A stretch of DNA of 64,000 nt from Sipunculus nudus (taxonomy: Eukaryota > Annelida > Sipuncula > Golfingiida > Sipunculidae), in contig CM049310.1 of the NCBI GenBank assembly GCA_026874595.1, forward strand, positions 85,659,056-85,723,055. Reading direction: 5' to 3'. Below, in pieces: positions 13,551 to 26,283 of this stretch (within the stretch, counting starts at the first letter, position 1; every line of letters begins with the position of its first letter). The notes beneath the pieces are model-generated. The model was given only the letters and a program-made list of their open reading frames with translations. It was not told where the DNA came from and ran no database searches. The position numbers and the translations under genes were made by a program.

Positions 13551-14633
13551 GTCTCGATGACGGAACAGAATAAAATACATATATTAAAGCACTGTTATAT
13601 ACAGTGTTAGACGGATATTATAAAATGCCTTAGGCCACACCAGAAAAAAATATTATTCTGAGACTCTGTGACATAAAACACTGAAACTACCAGCGAAGCT
13701 CTTTTTCATTTTTATGTTTAACACAGAAAAGTGCACAGTTTGATCTGTTTGTTTTTATTGAAGACTGTAATGTTGATGTTCCATTTGATTGGCAAACTTT
13801 GGCAGCTCCAGAAAAGGAAGGATCCGTTAAAAACGGTGTTACTGATTTGATGGGTTATGTTTCATTCATTTGTCACAAGTATTAAGGTGTATACCCATAT
13901 TTTACCTAAATCCCGTCAGAAAGCTCAAATATTTCTGGGTCTGCCAGTTTGGCATGTAATTGTCAGAGTATTTGACACAGGTGTTACCCTAGGTCATCCA
14001 ACCCACAGGTATTCTCTTTTATTCTATGTTTACATGGTTACGCTCCCTTATATCACCCATTGTTTACATGTAAATGACTATTGATAACGAGTGCTTGTGC
14101 AAGGGGGAGTGTTATATATGAAAGAGGGCGCGGCAACTACAACGTAATGTCGAGCAAAGAAGTATGATGGGGGCCCTTAAACTCATGATGGAGAAACCTA
14201 AAGATACAGAATATAATTAAGCGTTAGCAGAACACACCAAATAAATTTAATCCACAGAATCAAAGCCCCTATTTCGGTGATTCAACATTTTTTTGGCCAT
14301 CCTGCATCGATTCTTTTACAGATTCAGTAATGGTATCATCGAAAACTTTTTTCACGTTTGTTTCTAATGCCATTCAAGAAATGCAAATCCGTATTGTACC
14401 CTTCCATGAAGTTGGCAAGGTTGATTTGACTCGTATTTCGTTTTGACTGGGAAATTTCCAAAACAAATATTGTCTAATAGCTGTTTAAATTTTGGCACAA
14501 TACTCCACATAACAATTTAATTGTAATGTAACCGTGAATACAACTAGAGTTGGTATTGGTTGAGCGCATACAAATGAGAATACGTACGTTTTTTTTCCGG
14601 ATGGACGTACAAATTAATAGAATGAGTCTCCAT

Positions 14634-15263
14634 GCAGGAGCTGATCCAGGATTTAGGAAAGGGGGGTTCAACACAGAAGGACTAATGACAAAACATAAGA
14701 AAAAATCCCGAGGTCCGGAAAAGGGAAAAAAGAGAGAGGTCCCCCCCCCCCCAAAGCACCACCACCAGCGGATCCGCTTCTGTCCATGAACTGCCCCAGA
14801 GGTTCGTTGGAACCGTGTCAAAAGTGTCTGCGTAAATTTGTTAACGATCAACAAACCATCAAAGAAACAAAGGTGGTAAAATCACCCCATGAAAAACGGC
14901 TAGGTCTGTGAAAAGAGTAATGTATCACCAAAAGAAATTGTATGTTTCTTATCTGAATAATAATCTCAATAAGAGTATGAAGATTGGGTTTATTCAGAAA
15001 AATAACAAATGGATAAGAACTGGTAACGAACTCGAATAAGTTGGTCTGTGATATTACAAGAAAGCAGAAATGGATCCGGGGGGGGGGGGGGGGCGGGGGT
15101 CCGGACCTCCCCTTTTTCACCCGAAGCAAACTTTTTTAAAGGGTTTTAGACAAAATTCTGCGGCCTGGACCCCCCCCCCCTTTTCCGTACCTGAGGATTT
15201 TCATTAGTCCTCCTGGGTTGGACCCCCCCCCCCCCTTTTTCTAAATCCTGGATCCGCCCCTGG
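14634..15263. mobile_element. GGATCC-terminus element(s), poly-C rich
   Basis: The left end GGAGCTGATCCAGGATTT and right end AAATCCTGGATCCGCCCCTG form imperfect inverted repeats. Internal GGATCCGCTTCTG (14770) and GGATCCGGGGGG (15073) suggest nested or tandem insertions. Poly-C and poly-G runs are common. The ORFs on both strands are by-products. Confidence 0.5.
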
Positions 15264-16335
15264 AAAGGTGGGATAAAATCCAGACTCTAAAACACGTAAC
15301 AAATGAAGTACTTCCAATCAATGATATTGGTATCAAAAGAACCATTCAAGTCATAACGAATGGCATACACGCCTAAGCTAACAAAAAAAAAACGTTTAAG
15401 GTGCCTGGTATGTTTACAATCTGCAACACTCAAAGTACGAATATACTACTCCAGATATGTCATGTTTATTTAACCCTAACATGGAGGACCCTGTATAGCA
15501 CGGAATACAAGAATAAATATGTTTTTTATCCTTGAATATCCGTGTATGTGTCCCTAACACGCCAGCTATACCTATGCCGAAAGATTAAAATATGTGCATT
15601 TAATGCGGTGCTTTTCACCGTGAATTTGTTATCAGAGAACGAACGGCCATTGATTTAGGCCCTCTTTGTTGTAGTTATTCAAGTGGAGATATATTCCAGT
15701 AGAGATAGGTGGGAACCCCTGAATCTTGGTAAGCACATTTTGGTATCATAATGTCACACCTCATGTTATATCTCTATACATGTAGATACAACTTTTCATT
15801 TTTACAAAACACTACTAACATCCCATAATATTCCCCTTTTCGCAATCTATTGTGTAGTAAACAAGAAGGAAGTAAGTTTTACGACATGCCTTGCATGCGT
15901 ACTGTGAGGACCGCAACACTCATGTAAATTGTTATTAGGTTTTTTTTTTGTTCGGTACTCAGTTGATTTGTCTGTTAGCAATTTTACTCATAAAATTATA
16001 AACTTGTTTCAGTTAAATTTTGTGTAGGTTTAGGATAGCACCAAAGAAAAAATCCGCTAAAGTAAGGCGGTAATGTGGATGACCATAAACTGTTTGACCG
16101 GTTAAAAGTGGATATTGCATAATTTTATAAATATGTACTTATTATATATGACTACATAATAAAGTAAAATATGTCTCCTATCATGTGCTCAAATGTATAG
16201 GAACTCCTGGAACTTGACATTTGTCTTTGCAAATGTTGTGCAGCGTATATCGTCATGGTAAAGCGTACATCGAACCCACCCCAATCCCCAGGCCTTGCTA
16301 TTATTCAGCACTGATAAACACTAGAAATATGCATT
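15264..16335. other. No feature recognised upstream of gene A
   Basis: AT-rich intergenic DNA between the GGATCC-terminus elements and R1 copy 2. Confidence 0.5.
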
Positions 16336-16339
16336 CTTA

Positions 16340-16632
16340 GGAATACAAGCCTCCGGTATGTGGGCCTTTAGCTATTCGGTCCAAATACACGTGCATACAA
16401 TTCATCCGTGCATAAGTGTCTGTACGTTTGTGAATATTCCTTGATAATGTTCATGAATTGGTTTATGTGCTGGAACCACACCAAAATCTAATCGATTCTT
16501 CTTTGGCCCATTCCCGAGGTGCCCTGGAAAGGTCTTTGGATTCCTTCATGATTGTGTCAACACACACACCCTAACACACAAACACACATAACGAACTGGA
16601 ATGAACGCATACCCTAATGGCGGAGGCAAAAT
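16340..16632 (+). mobile_element. Dispersed element R1, copy 2
   Basis: It begins AAGCCTCCGGTATGTGGG and ends TAATGGCGGAGGCAAAA, giving short inverted termini (GCCTCCGCC/GGCGGAGGC). The interior holds CACACCAAAATCTAATCGAT and an AC-rich tract. It ends about 180 nt upstream of the gene A start codon, so it may contribute promoter sequence. Confidence 0.75.
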
Positions 16633-16741
16633 GTAACGTCTATTTGTGTTATACATTAAGCTTTTATATTTTACGGAATGTGTCCTTAAATGTTTAAGCT
16701 AAACGTATATCTTACTGAGTTATTATTTAAACCTTGTGTTG

Positions 16742-16804
16742 ATTGGTTTTAAGAAGAGAAAATCTTCCAATAGCCAAGTGGAACTGGTGGCAGCTGTGAC
16801 GTCA
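16742..16804 (+). promoter_or_regulatory. Possible proximal promoter of gene A (CCAAT-like box, CRE)
   Basis: An inverted CCAAT box (ATTGG, 16742-16746) and a perfect palindromic CRE (TGACGTCA, 16797-16804) lie within 75 nt of the gene A start codon. No clear TATA box is placed. The CRE is so close to the ATG that it would sit in the 5' UTR unless transcription starts very near. Confidence 0.3.
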
Positions 16805-16815
16805 TCACACAGAAG

Positions 16816-19800
16816 ATGGCAACTGGAATCAGCTTATATCACCTACTTTTGATGTTGTTTCCGCTTCTGCCAAACTGTAGGTTTGCCTTCATGTAGTATG
16901 TGATATCAGTGTCCTGTCGATTAACGAAAATCAACCCGGGAGCAAACACCATAAATATTAAAAACTTGTCATCACTTAATTACAATGATTAGCAATAATG
17001 GCCATACTTAAGTGATCTTTTGATAGTTTTAATAATTACAGCAGTGTTTTATCAGGTAGCAGGACATTTGTTGACTTATGATAGCCTTCTGAGCAGGCCC
17101 CATCGGTCAAGCAGTATACCCACGAAGCAAACATTACTTTCACCACTAACATAATTACAAGGGATAACATAATAATATACTAAACAATAATAATACATTT
17201 TGATATAATTATAAACAATTATTTAATAATGTTGAAATCAATAGGAGCTGGTCATGTGGTATATAGTTTTAATTTTTCTTTTTGTGATCCAGGTTACTGC
17301 CTGGATGCCTGCACCGACACAGATTTTGTGGACTGTGTTAACGGGACGGTTTTCCATGATGTGGAGAGAACTGTTCCCGAGAACGGCACCAAGACTTTTG
17401 ATAAAGTTTACTTCGACCGGATATGCCAGTAAGTTCAGTTCTATCTATAATAGTATTGACGGTGGCACCACTTGACGCTACTTATCTGTGGCTACTTCTT
17501 GGAAATGCCCGTATTTGGTCTTGAACTGTCGAGCACGATGCCAAGTGTATCCTAAGGGGGTCATTTCATATATTTTCCATAAATCCTGAGAAATTCGACT
17601 TTTATAAAAAAAGATATGAAGAGACTCTTATAATGAAAAGGTTATATAGGACATGCACAGGCAGGCCCCGTACAGCTTACTCCTGTACTACCACAAATAT
17701 CTGATGTAACGTACCAGCATTGTGTTATAGGGACTTTCAAGTCATGCGGGCGTGTGTACTGTGTTATATTTTAAGTTTCTAATTGTCTAAAGGGATTTTC
17801 AAGCCGTGTGGGCGTGCGTACTGTGTTATATCTCATGTTTCTCTTATAGGCACTTTCAAGCCATGCAGGCGTGTGTTCTGTGTTATATCTCATGTTTCAC
17901 GTTTAGGGATTTTCAAGTCGTGCGGGCGTGTGTACTGTGTTATATTTCATGCTTCTCGTTTGGGGAATTTCATGCCGTGCGGGCGTGCGTACTGTGTTAT
18001 ATCACATGTTTCTCTTATAGGGATTTTCAAGCCGTGCGGGCGTGTGTACTGGGTTATATCTCATGTTTCTCTTATAGGGATTTTCAAGCCGTGCGGGCGT
18101 GTGTACTGGGTTATATTTCATGTTTCACGTTTAGGAAATTTCATGCCGTGCGGGCGTGTGTACTGTGTTATATTTCATGTTTCACGTTTAGGAAATTTCA
18201 TGCCGTGCGGGCGTGTGTACTGTGTTATATTTCATGTTTCACGTTTCGGAAAAGTCATGCCGTGCGGGCGTGTGTACTGTGTTATATATCATGTTTCATA
18301 TTAAGGGATTTTCAAGCCGTGCGGGCGTGTGTACTGTGGTATATTTCATGTTTCACGTTGAGGAAATTTCATGCCGTGCGGGCGTGTGTACTGTGTTATA
18401 TTTCATGTTTCACGTTTAGAGAATTTCATGCCGTGCGGGCGTGTGTACTGTGTTATATTTCATGTTTCACATTAAGGGATTTTCAAGCCGTGCGGGCGTG
18501 TCTACTGTGGTATATTTCATGTTTCACGTTTAGGAAATTTCATGCCGTGCGGGCGTGTGTACTGTGTTATATTTCATGTTTCACGTTTAGGAAATTTGAT
18601 GCCGTGCGGGCGTGTGTACTGTGTTATATTTCATGTTTCTCGTTTAGGGATTTTCAAGCCGGGCGGGCGTGTGTTCTGAACAAAAACACGACGTGCAATG
18701 ACTCAGCCAGCGGACATCTTGCGGATCGACTCAGAACTCTCAGACCTTACATCTTCATATGCCTGGACGTCAAAGACAGTGGGTACACAACACAATTACA
18801 CACACGCAATATCCTACCTAATCCTAAAAAGAATAAAACTATGAAGAAAACATTTCCTCCTTGGAGGAAGTAATTAAAGAGGCCTTATCTGATATATGAC
18901 GTGCACTAACTAAAGATAATTCACTGAAACTTTGGAATAATAAGTCAAATAGCGAAGATCGTACGGTGCGCAAGCTTTCCGTTTTGTTTAAATTCGTATG
19001 AAAAACATATGGGGGGGGGGGTAAACAGCTCGTAGATAAACAAGCCCTTACATCCGTAACAGAAGCGGTATTGCAAACAGTACGTTAATATATAAGCAGA
19101 GTAAGCAAGAATTCACTTAAATTCAACGGAAAAGTTAGTTGAATAGATTGCTTAAAAGATAAGATGGTAATTTTAGGAGAACAATCTTAAACTTGTCACT
19201 ACCCTTTAATGACATAACATAATATAGTTTTAATTTAAAAAAAAAAACTAATCATAGCAAGAAACCTTTCTCTCATCCACGCTGTTGGCTTCCGTTTATA
19301 GTATTAATAGTTAATAGTCCTCTGAACATATTAATTGATCATATGACAAAATTGGATTACTGAAGGCATAAAATTTAAATGTTTGTTCTGGTGTTTTTGA
19401 TCGTCTTAGTTCTGGACGACTTATATCCTACCGTGGCGCCCCCTGTCACTTGGACGAGCAAATACAACTGGGACCCGATGAGGAAGACGAGCCCTGACGG
19501 TAAGAAATGTCAGTGAGATGCGAAGTTAATAATGTAAAATTACATGAGAGAAATGTAAACTGTAGCAAAGAATGTATAATTATCGCAAGAAAGGTGACCA
19601 TTGTAGATTTATAGTATACAGTAAAATATTCCTAAGTTGTCTTTCATGTGCACATTTTGGTCCTGTGCAGGCGGAACACCTATACCCGCACTGGTCCCGA
19701 ATGACGTACTGTCAGGTCATATCCCCCCCCCCCCCCCAGCAGCCAAAGGATAAATCAGACAGCGACCTCCCGCAGTTATTATCATTTTCTTTCAGCCTGC

Positions 19801-21960
19801 ACATGCCCCACAAAGATTTCACCTGCACCGCCATGCATTTATTAAGTCCAAGGATGTTAATCGCGCAACCAACATCTTCAATTGAAAATAATGTATTCAC
19901 ATAGGTTCACATAGGCAATCCCGGCCCGAGTCTGCATCAAGCCGGGGATCCAGGATGAAGGGAGCTGGCTACGATTTACAAAGAGGAACATAGACCCTTT
20001 AATTGGTCACGAAACTCCCGGGGGGGGGGGGGGGCTTTCCATTGTGCGTTCGGGCCTGGTTACACAATGGTCATGGAGTGTGTGATGCTAGGACCCACAT
20101 TTTTCGGGGGGGGGGGGGGGGGGGTCTATGTGGGGTATTCGTAAATTTCACGGTCGCTGGCTTGAAATAATCGCCATTGGTTATCCCTTCTCAAAAGTCA
20201 ACCTGCTCGGAGGTCTATTGTGCACAAGGGAATCTCGCATGAGGAGAATGCTCAAAAAGGAGATCTTTAAAAGAATCAAATTACCCGAACGGTAGTGAAT
20301 GCAGGGCAATGTGGACCCCACGGACCCCGGCCCCAAAAACCAATTTCCTCATTTACATTATTTATACTGAACAAAAACACCCTTATTGTTGATAAAAAAA
20401 TCAGGACAACGTCCCTTAATGTTGCAGCTTTGTATAAATAACTGATTCACTGAAAGAATTAAGTTTACAAAAATATAATGATGATGAAAACAGACCCCAT
20501 TTACCTGACTTTGATGACTGTTCCACTTTGACGGACCCCGGTAACCACCATCATATTTATATTTATGACTCAATAATAGTGCGGGCACTTTGTAGGAGAT
20601 AATTTAATTACAAAACGAAATTGTTGATTAATTGCATTTCAAGCAACTCGAGGTTCCAAAATAATAATTTTGTTTTAATTCTTATATTTTTTAAAACGAT
20701 ACATATTTAAGAATTACAGATTTCTCTTTGGGTCCGGGATCTGGGATCCATGTGCTCTGGGTTTTACACACTGCCTGAATGCACTGTCTGTCTCACTGGA
20801 AAACACTGGCTCAGCTTTCAAACAGGAAAGTTGTTTTGGAGTGCGTGATATTTAAAAAAACATATACAGCCCATAATATAATGCTACCACGAACTTTTGC
20901 GCAGCGAGATTGCCCGACCACGTGAGTGCTCAGTTTTTGTCCGTGATAACGGGAATGCATGCATTTATCGAGAACACATCTCAGCGCTACTGTACTACTA
21001 TGTAGGATAAAAGGTTCCTTTACTGAAGGATTTAAAGGGCTCGGAGTGCAACTTTAAATAGCGATGTTAAGCATAATATATTATCATATAAAATGATTTA
21101 TTTTAGCATATCAACTTTTTCGCCAAGTTCTCAGGCCAATCTCTTGGCTTCCATTAGATTTTTATGCATAACACCATGCATATATTGGATCTATATATTA
21201 ATAGCTTAACACGATTTGCATTATTTTCTGTATCTCCTCTGACAACACCGTACGGGTTGCCGTGATTTTCGATATAAATATACTCCGGGTTTGTCCGAAG
21301 ACATTGCACCATTCGTACAGGAACGTATTCGTCCAAGTCATCCAGACTCCGACACAAGGTCAACTTAAAGACGGAACACTTATCTCAAATGTCAGATTCA
21401 AAAATATATTATGACGGTAAATTTGTACAACCAAGACATTCAACTATGAAAGACTATGTGACATCAGAACTAACTGCTTACCCCAAACCGCGCGTAGCAC
21501 GGGTAATTGATAGTTATTTTGTAATATTATTTTGCTAGTTGGCAGATGCAAGCAAGTTTTTATCATATGGGATAATGTACATAAGTCTTTATACATGTGA
21601 GTTATTATGATTTTTTTCTATCGCACACGAGATGGACTCGGCCATATTACTTCCGTTTCCGAGTGCACGCCTGAGTCCAGGACCCTCGAGTCCAGAACCA
21701 AGTCCGAGTCCCTAAAAATAAGAGGCCGCGAGTCCAGACCCGAGGCCACTTATTCAGCTAGTATACATCACTCCTTTAGAGTATAGTGGTATTTGTGTTT
21801 CCACTTATCAATATAGCATTTTGAATATATTTCAGATTTATCTTTGCCTCTTGGTATCGGTATCGCTATCGTCCTGGGCGTTGCCATCATTATCGGCGTC
21901 GCGTACCACTGTTTTAACAGACAGAGGGCGCGCAAATCACAGGATATGATGAAGATGTGA
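16816..21960 (+). CDS. Gene A: small Cys-rich type I membrane protein (5 exons, 180 aa)
   Basis: Exons by GT/AG sites: 16816-16876, 17293-17428, 18648-18778, 19410-19499, 21836-21960; 543 nt, no internal stop. Residues 1-20 are a hydrophobic signal peptide (MATGISLYHLL...). Residues 21-109 are the cysteine module: CYCLDAC, DCVNGTVF, DRIC, then DFQAGRAC, NTTC and FIC. NGT, NTT and NDS are glycosylation sequons. Residues 110-140 are a stalk with YPTV, PPV and WTSKY. About 143-165 is a transmembrane helix (GIGIAIVLGVAIIIGVA), followed by the tail FNRQRARKSQDMMKM. Phases are 1-2-1-1. Exon 3 (131 nt) and exon 4 (90 nt) equal those of gene B in length, which is why the last acceptor at 18648 was chosen among many repeated ones. 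It lies tail-to-tail with gene B. Function is unknown. The ATG is the first codon of the signal peptide; the 5' UTR is not defined. Confidence 0.85.
17730..18675 (+). repeat. 57-bp in-frame minisatellite spanning the intron 2/exon 3 acceptor of gene A
   Basis: Sixteen in-phase copies of a 57-bp unit start at 17793 and end with the true exon 3 start at 18648 (15 x 57 = 855). A decayed seventeenth copy lies near 17730. Each unit carries about 29 nt of intron tail (TTTCATGTTTCACGTTTAG) and about 28 nt of exon head, so it translates to 19 residues such as DFQAVRACVLCYISCFTFR. All copies are open in the exon 3 frame; an in-frame TAA lies immediately before the first. Two interleaved types occur, reading DFQAVR and KFHAVR. 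AG at the splice position is kept in all but two units (those reading TTTGGGG and TTTCGG). Confidence 0.95.
18868..19205 (+). mobile_element. Dispersed element R2, copy 3 (gene A intron 3)
   Basis: GAGGCCTTATCTGATATATG and AACTAAAGATAATTCACTGA match copy 1. The middle is reduced around a poly-G run at 19012. The end has CTCGTAGATAAACAAGCCC. Confidence 0.6.
21632..21740. repeat. GAGTCC-repeat element, copy 3 (gene A intron 4)
   Basis: It opens with ACGAGATGGACTCGGCC and continues with CCTCGAGTCCAGAACCAAGT and CGCGAGTCCAGACCCGAG, ending less than 100 nt before the final intron stretch leading to the gene A transmembrane exon. Confidence 0.65.
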
Positions 21961-22073
21961 CCCGTCACCAGACATGTCAGCAGACGAACCATGAATTCTT
22001 TAAAGTCACTGGACTTATGCATGTGAGGTTTATTCCCGTAGATTGTACAAAATAGTGTTTACTTGACAAAAAT

Positions 22074-22134
<61 letters not shown>

Positions 22135-22153
22135 AGTGATTGGAAATAATAAA
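21961..22153 (+). other. Gene A 3' UTR with TA microsatellite and polyadenylation signal
   Basis: Downstream of the TGA at 21958-21960 a (TA)n tract of about 50 nt occupies 22081-22130, followed by AATAAA at 22148-22153. This is the first AATAAA after the stop, so the dinucleotide tract is probably transcribed as part of the 3' UTR. Confidence 0.5.
22081..22130. repeat. (TA)n microsatellite in the gene A 3' UTR
   Basis: About 25 TA dinucleotides between the gene A stop and its AATAAA. Confidence 0.95.
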
Positions 22154-23187
22154 TGAAGAAATACAACTAATATTATGCAATAAGGCTGTTGTCTGAATAA
22201 TTAGACGCAGTTAAAGTTGCAAAATTAATTTGCATAGTACTCTAAAATCCTGTGGTCTGTTCCACCATGGGGTGCTCATTGTTATTTGGCAATATTTTCA
22301 TAAACAGGCCGATTAATTCTAAATGATAAGTTTTGATGAAATATTATATAGGTCTAATTAACAATAATTCTATTAAAACCCTACCTTATCAAATATTTAA
22401 GTAATGCAATAAAAACAATATATCAACCACATTCATATTCAAAGGTCAAGGTCATTTGTCACATACTCAATGAACTGCACATATATGAGCTCCTCATTGT
22501 AATTTAAGGTAATAAATATTCTTTAAAAATGTAATTGTCAAAGTAAGGTTGTCAACACATGCGAGACGCCAAATCACGTTTCCACAAGGTTCAGAATTAC
22601 CAGAATGTTACAAAATATAAAAGTTGGGTTTTGTTATGAAGTTTTAAATATCATACTAGCATTAGGCCATAGGTCCCTGATGGGTTTTAGAATCATACTC
22701 TGTGACATTATTTGATTTTAAGAGATAATCGCCACATTTCAATGGGCACACACGGGAGGAACATACTAGCCTGATATTTCAAGCCTAATGTTGAAATACA
22801 TTCGTTATTTACATATCGTTGTACATATTTTGGTGGCAATAGAATCCTGGACCTGTATCCTGGCGCCACCTGTAGCATATATCCTGAACTACTTTTCGAC
22901 AGGACGTCTTTTAGCGCATTTAGATCCGCCTGTCTCTTTAAATGATACAAAAGTTTTCATGTTTATACTAATGGTGAACCAATGAATCGATTTTATCGAT
23001 GCTTGTTTTCTTTCATAAACGATAAATTTGATTGCATTTTTTATAATCGATCATAATTGATTTATGTATTTATATCCAAAGAAGTCATTACAGAGAAGCA
23101 AGAGTGAGTCAGGGAGCCAGTCTACTTTACAACCAGCTGTAGAAAACTTGCATGTTTAAATAGCTATTTACAGATGTTGGTGCTCGC

Positions 23188-26100
23188 TTAATTCCTCCTT
23201 GTATATGAGAAAGGAACTATTTTTTTGCCTTGTTTCTTCCGGTTGTACAAGGTGAAGGTCACTCCAACAATAATAGCCACTCCCACAACAACAGCCATGA
23301 CGATCACTGTGGTTACTGACAAGTCTGAAAAATGACGCCAATGTGTAATTTACATAAATATATCAACCATTTTTATATGGAGTGTCTGAAACGCTCCTGT
23401 AATAAATGCACATGCTATGGATATAAGGTAACGATTACCTTGTTTTTAATATATTAATTTATGAAATTGTTATTAAATATTTCATACCATCTGGTATTGT
23501 GTTTGTCTTGAGGTCCCATATGTATTTGCTGGTCCAGTTGACGGGGGGTGGCACTGTCGGATATAATTCATCCAAAACTGAAACAAAAGCAAGCGATTTA
23601 ATAATTTAAGGAATCATTTTTTAGGGGGTTAAGGTCAATGTGGTTTTTCAATGTAAAATGAAATTTTAATCTTCTGGAAATATTCAAACAGAGTAATAAA
23701 CAAATCAAACAAAAGATTAGCATAATTGGTTACCCTATATGCAGGAGGCGCTGGCGTTGATTCAAACCTACGAAAAAACTGAAGGAAATGAAAATGACGT
23801 GAGGCAAAATTAAAGACTTTTAATGTATCCTGCACATCCACAAACTGAGGTATTTCGCTCATATGGACGTAACTTAATGAACGGGCTTCAGAGGTTATGG
23901 TCGCACAATCGTCTGTTCCCCCAGTGGGTTCCCATTGAACTTTTATATTTATTGTATAAACTTTACTATGATAAAGAAAACGTTGGACAATAAAGCTGAT
24001 AAGGGAGTAAACGCCTAATATGAGATGATCAATCTCTGGAACAAAACAAATATTCTTCTTAATCTGGTAGCAAAGTGACATGTCTTCTGCCAGCCTGACT
24101 TTGGTTATTACACTTTGTCGTCTGCCAGCCTGACTTTTTATTTAACTGACTAAACAGATGCTTGGACATGTTGCCAGTAACTCCAACCTTTTTCAATGCG
24201 ATTGAGATATAAATATACCGTTGTGAAATATACCGTTTTTTTCATAAATTGATTTTATTGCATCATTAAAATATTTTGCATGGTATGGTTTTGGTTTTAT
24301 TCTTACTGATTAGGCCAATACCTCTTTCCTTCATATCAGCCTACCCTTTTTTTAACTGATCGGCCAATTTACGAAATTAAAGCCATGGGCAATTCAATAG
24401 GCACCCCACATGTAAAAAAAAAACAATCAACGTGATAATATACTTACTTTCTTTAACATCTTGACAGATGAATTCGTAAGGCACATAGGGCCGATAGAGG
24501 GCGTAAAGGTTTTCTCTTGTTGATTCGTTACATGTCGTGTTCAGGGTCTGAACGCATCGCTCCACGTTTTTGAAATCGCTACAGCGAATTGATATAGAAT
24601 GTTAATGTTATGACAGACGCTCATGTACTTGACAGGTTTGTTTATTGCCTCCGCCATGTCGTGTGTGTATATGTGAGTGTTTGCTCACAACATAAATTAT
24701 GCAATCATTAACAAACTGACACGAAATTTCGATAAAGAATCGATTAGATTTTGGTGTGGATCCGGATCATGATCCGGATTCAGGACCGTTATCAACTTTT
24801 CAATGAATATTCAAAAATGGATAGTCACTTATGCACGTATGAAATTGGAATATGGGCCGAATAAGTGAATGCATACACGGTTTTTGAAGCGTCCTACAAA
24901 AGGACCCCCCCCCCCCTTTTTTCCACATTGCGGAGGCTTGCATTCCTTAGAATGCACATTTCTAGTTTTATATAAAATTATATTTGCTTTTCATACATAA
25001 CAGAAAAGAACTAAACCAGTGTTCTCCACAAGAAATTCTGATATTGTGGTGGTAAGCGGGGTCGAACTGGGCCTGTTGCCTACATGTCACACGTCATGTA
25101 TTTTTTACTGTATGATTTAATAATTTAAAAATATAGTCTGCATGGCTTTTTCATGCAAGTAGGAACATTAGGAGCAAGAAGAAAGGCATGTGTAATGTGT
25201 TTGTTTGAGTTGTCATAAGAACAACAACAAAAATGCAAATAGAGAAATTTATTGTATGATCCTCACTTAAAGACCAGCTGTTATGGCAGCACACTGAGTG
25301 AATATACCATCCTAGAAGCCACAGTCAGAATATGTATTAGTGTTAACCAATACCCATGCCAACAGGCATTGTGTAATTAAAAAGCAATTAGGGAACCAGG
25401 AAAAATTAAGCAGACTTGTGGCTTCTCTTAATAACTCTATACATACAACAGTGGACTGCCTTATACCCAGCGAGAAAACTAACGTCACGGCTGTGATGAT
25501 AAGATTCCAGCACTGACACCAGCTTAATTACTGCAGGCTGCCAATCACTCAGCAAGACCCCATGCAGGGTCGGTCGCAGGCCAGTCCTTGCTACCACTGA
25601 CAAATTTGACCACTGTCCAGACAAGGACAGAGAAAGGGTGACCGGAACAGATGAAAGAGTGGCGGGTAACATTAAAGGGTGGCGATGAGAATTGAAAGGC
25701 TGGCGGTGCGCCACGCTATATTGGCTAGTGGAGAATCCTGTTTAAAACAAGCTCAGCACAGGATATAGATTTGTTGAAGGATGTCTGTAATAAAATTATC
25801 CATTCTTCATAGAAAAACAATCTCTGGTTTAACAAGGTACAACTTCTTTAGCTAATCACGGCCAAAACTTCGCAAGTCATGTCTTTTGCATTTCTCTGAG
25901 TTAATTATGAATTGAGAGAATTGTTGGTAAATATTAAAATGAGTACATGAAAATTTAGTCTCTGTGTTCAAGAGAACACAGGAGGATTTTAAGTCAATGC
26001 CTTTGATATGCAGAAAAATGCCTCCGCTATGCGTGCGGTCCATAATGTGGGGTACTCCGCAACTCGTGTTTAATTCCCTTATTCGCCCATATTCCCACGT

Positions 26101-26232
26101 TCAATCATGCAAATATGACAGCACAATTGTGAATATTCCAGGGAATCTTACCTGGATCTGGATAATGATCCGGATTCACATCAAAATCTAATCGATTCTT
26201 CATTGGCTCGAGGTGCCCTGATTCCGTTTATA

Positions 26233-26283
<51 letters not shown>

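Noticed and set aside
13700-13905. Frame reading FDLFVFIEDC, FDWQTLAAPEKEG and VTDLMGYVSF
   Set aside because: It looks slightly coding, but no start, splice sites or family could be recognised; possible relic only.
17806-18873. 355-codon continuous ORF read as one gene
   Set aside because: It is the 57-bp repeat plus exon 3 and its following intron; the paralogue shows that the real exon ends at 18778 and probably starts at 18648.
25406-25714. 102-codon minus-strand ORF in gene B intron 2
   Set aside because: Ser/Leu-rich, low-complexity composition with no recognisable homology; possibly part of an unrecognised repeat.
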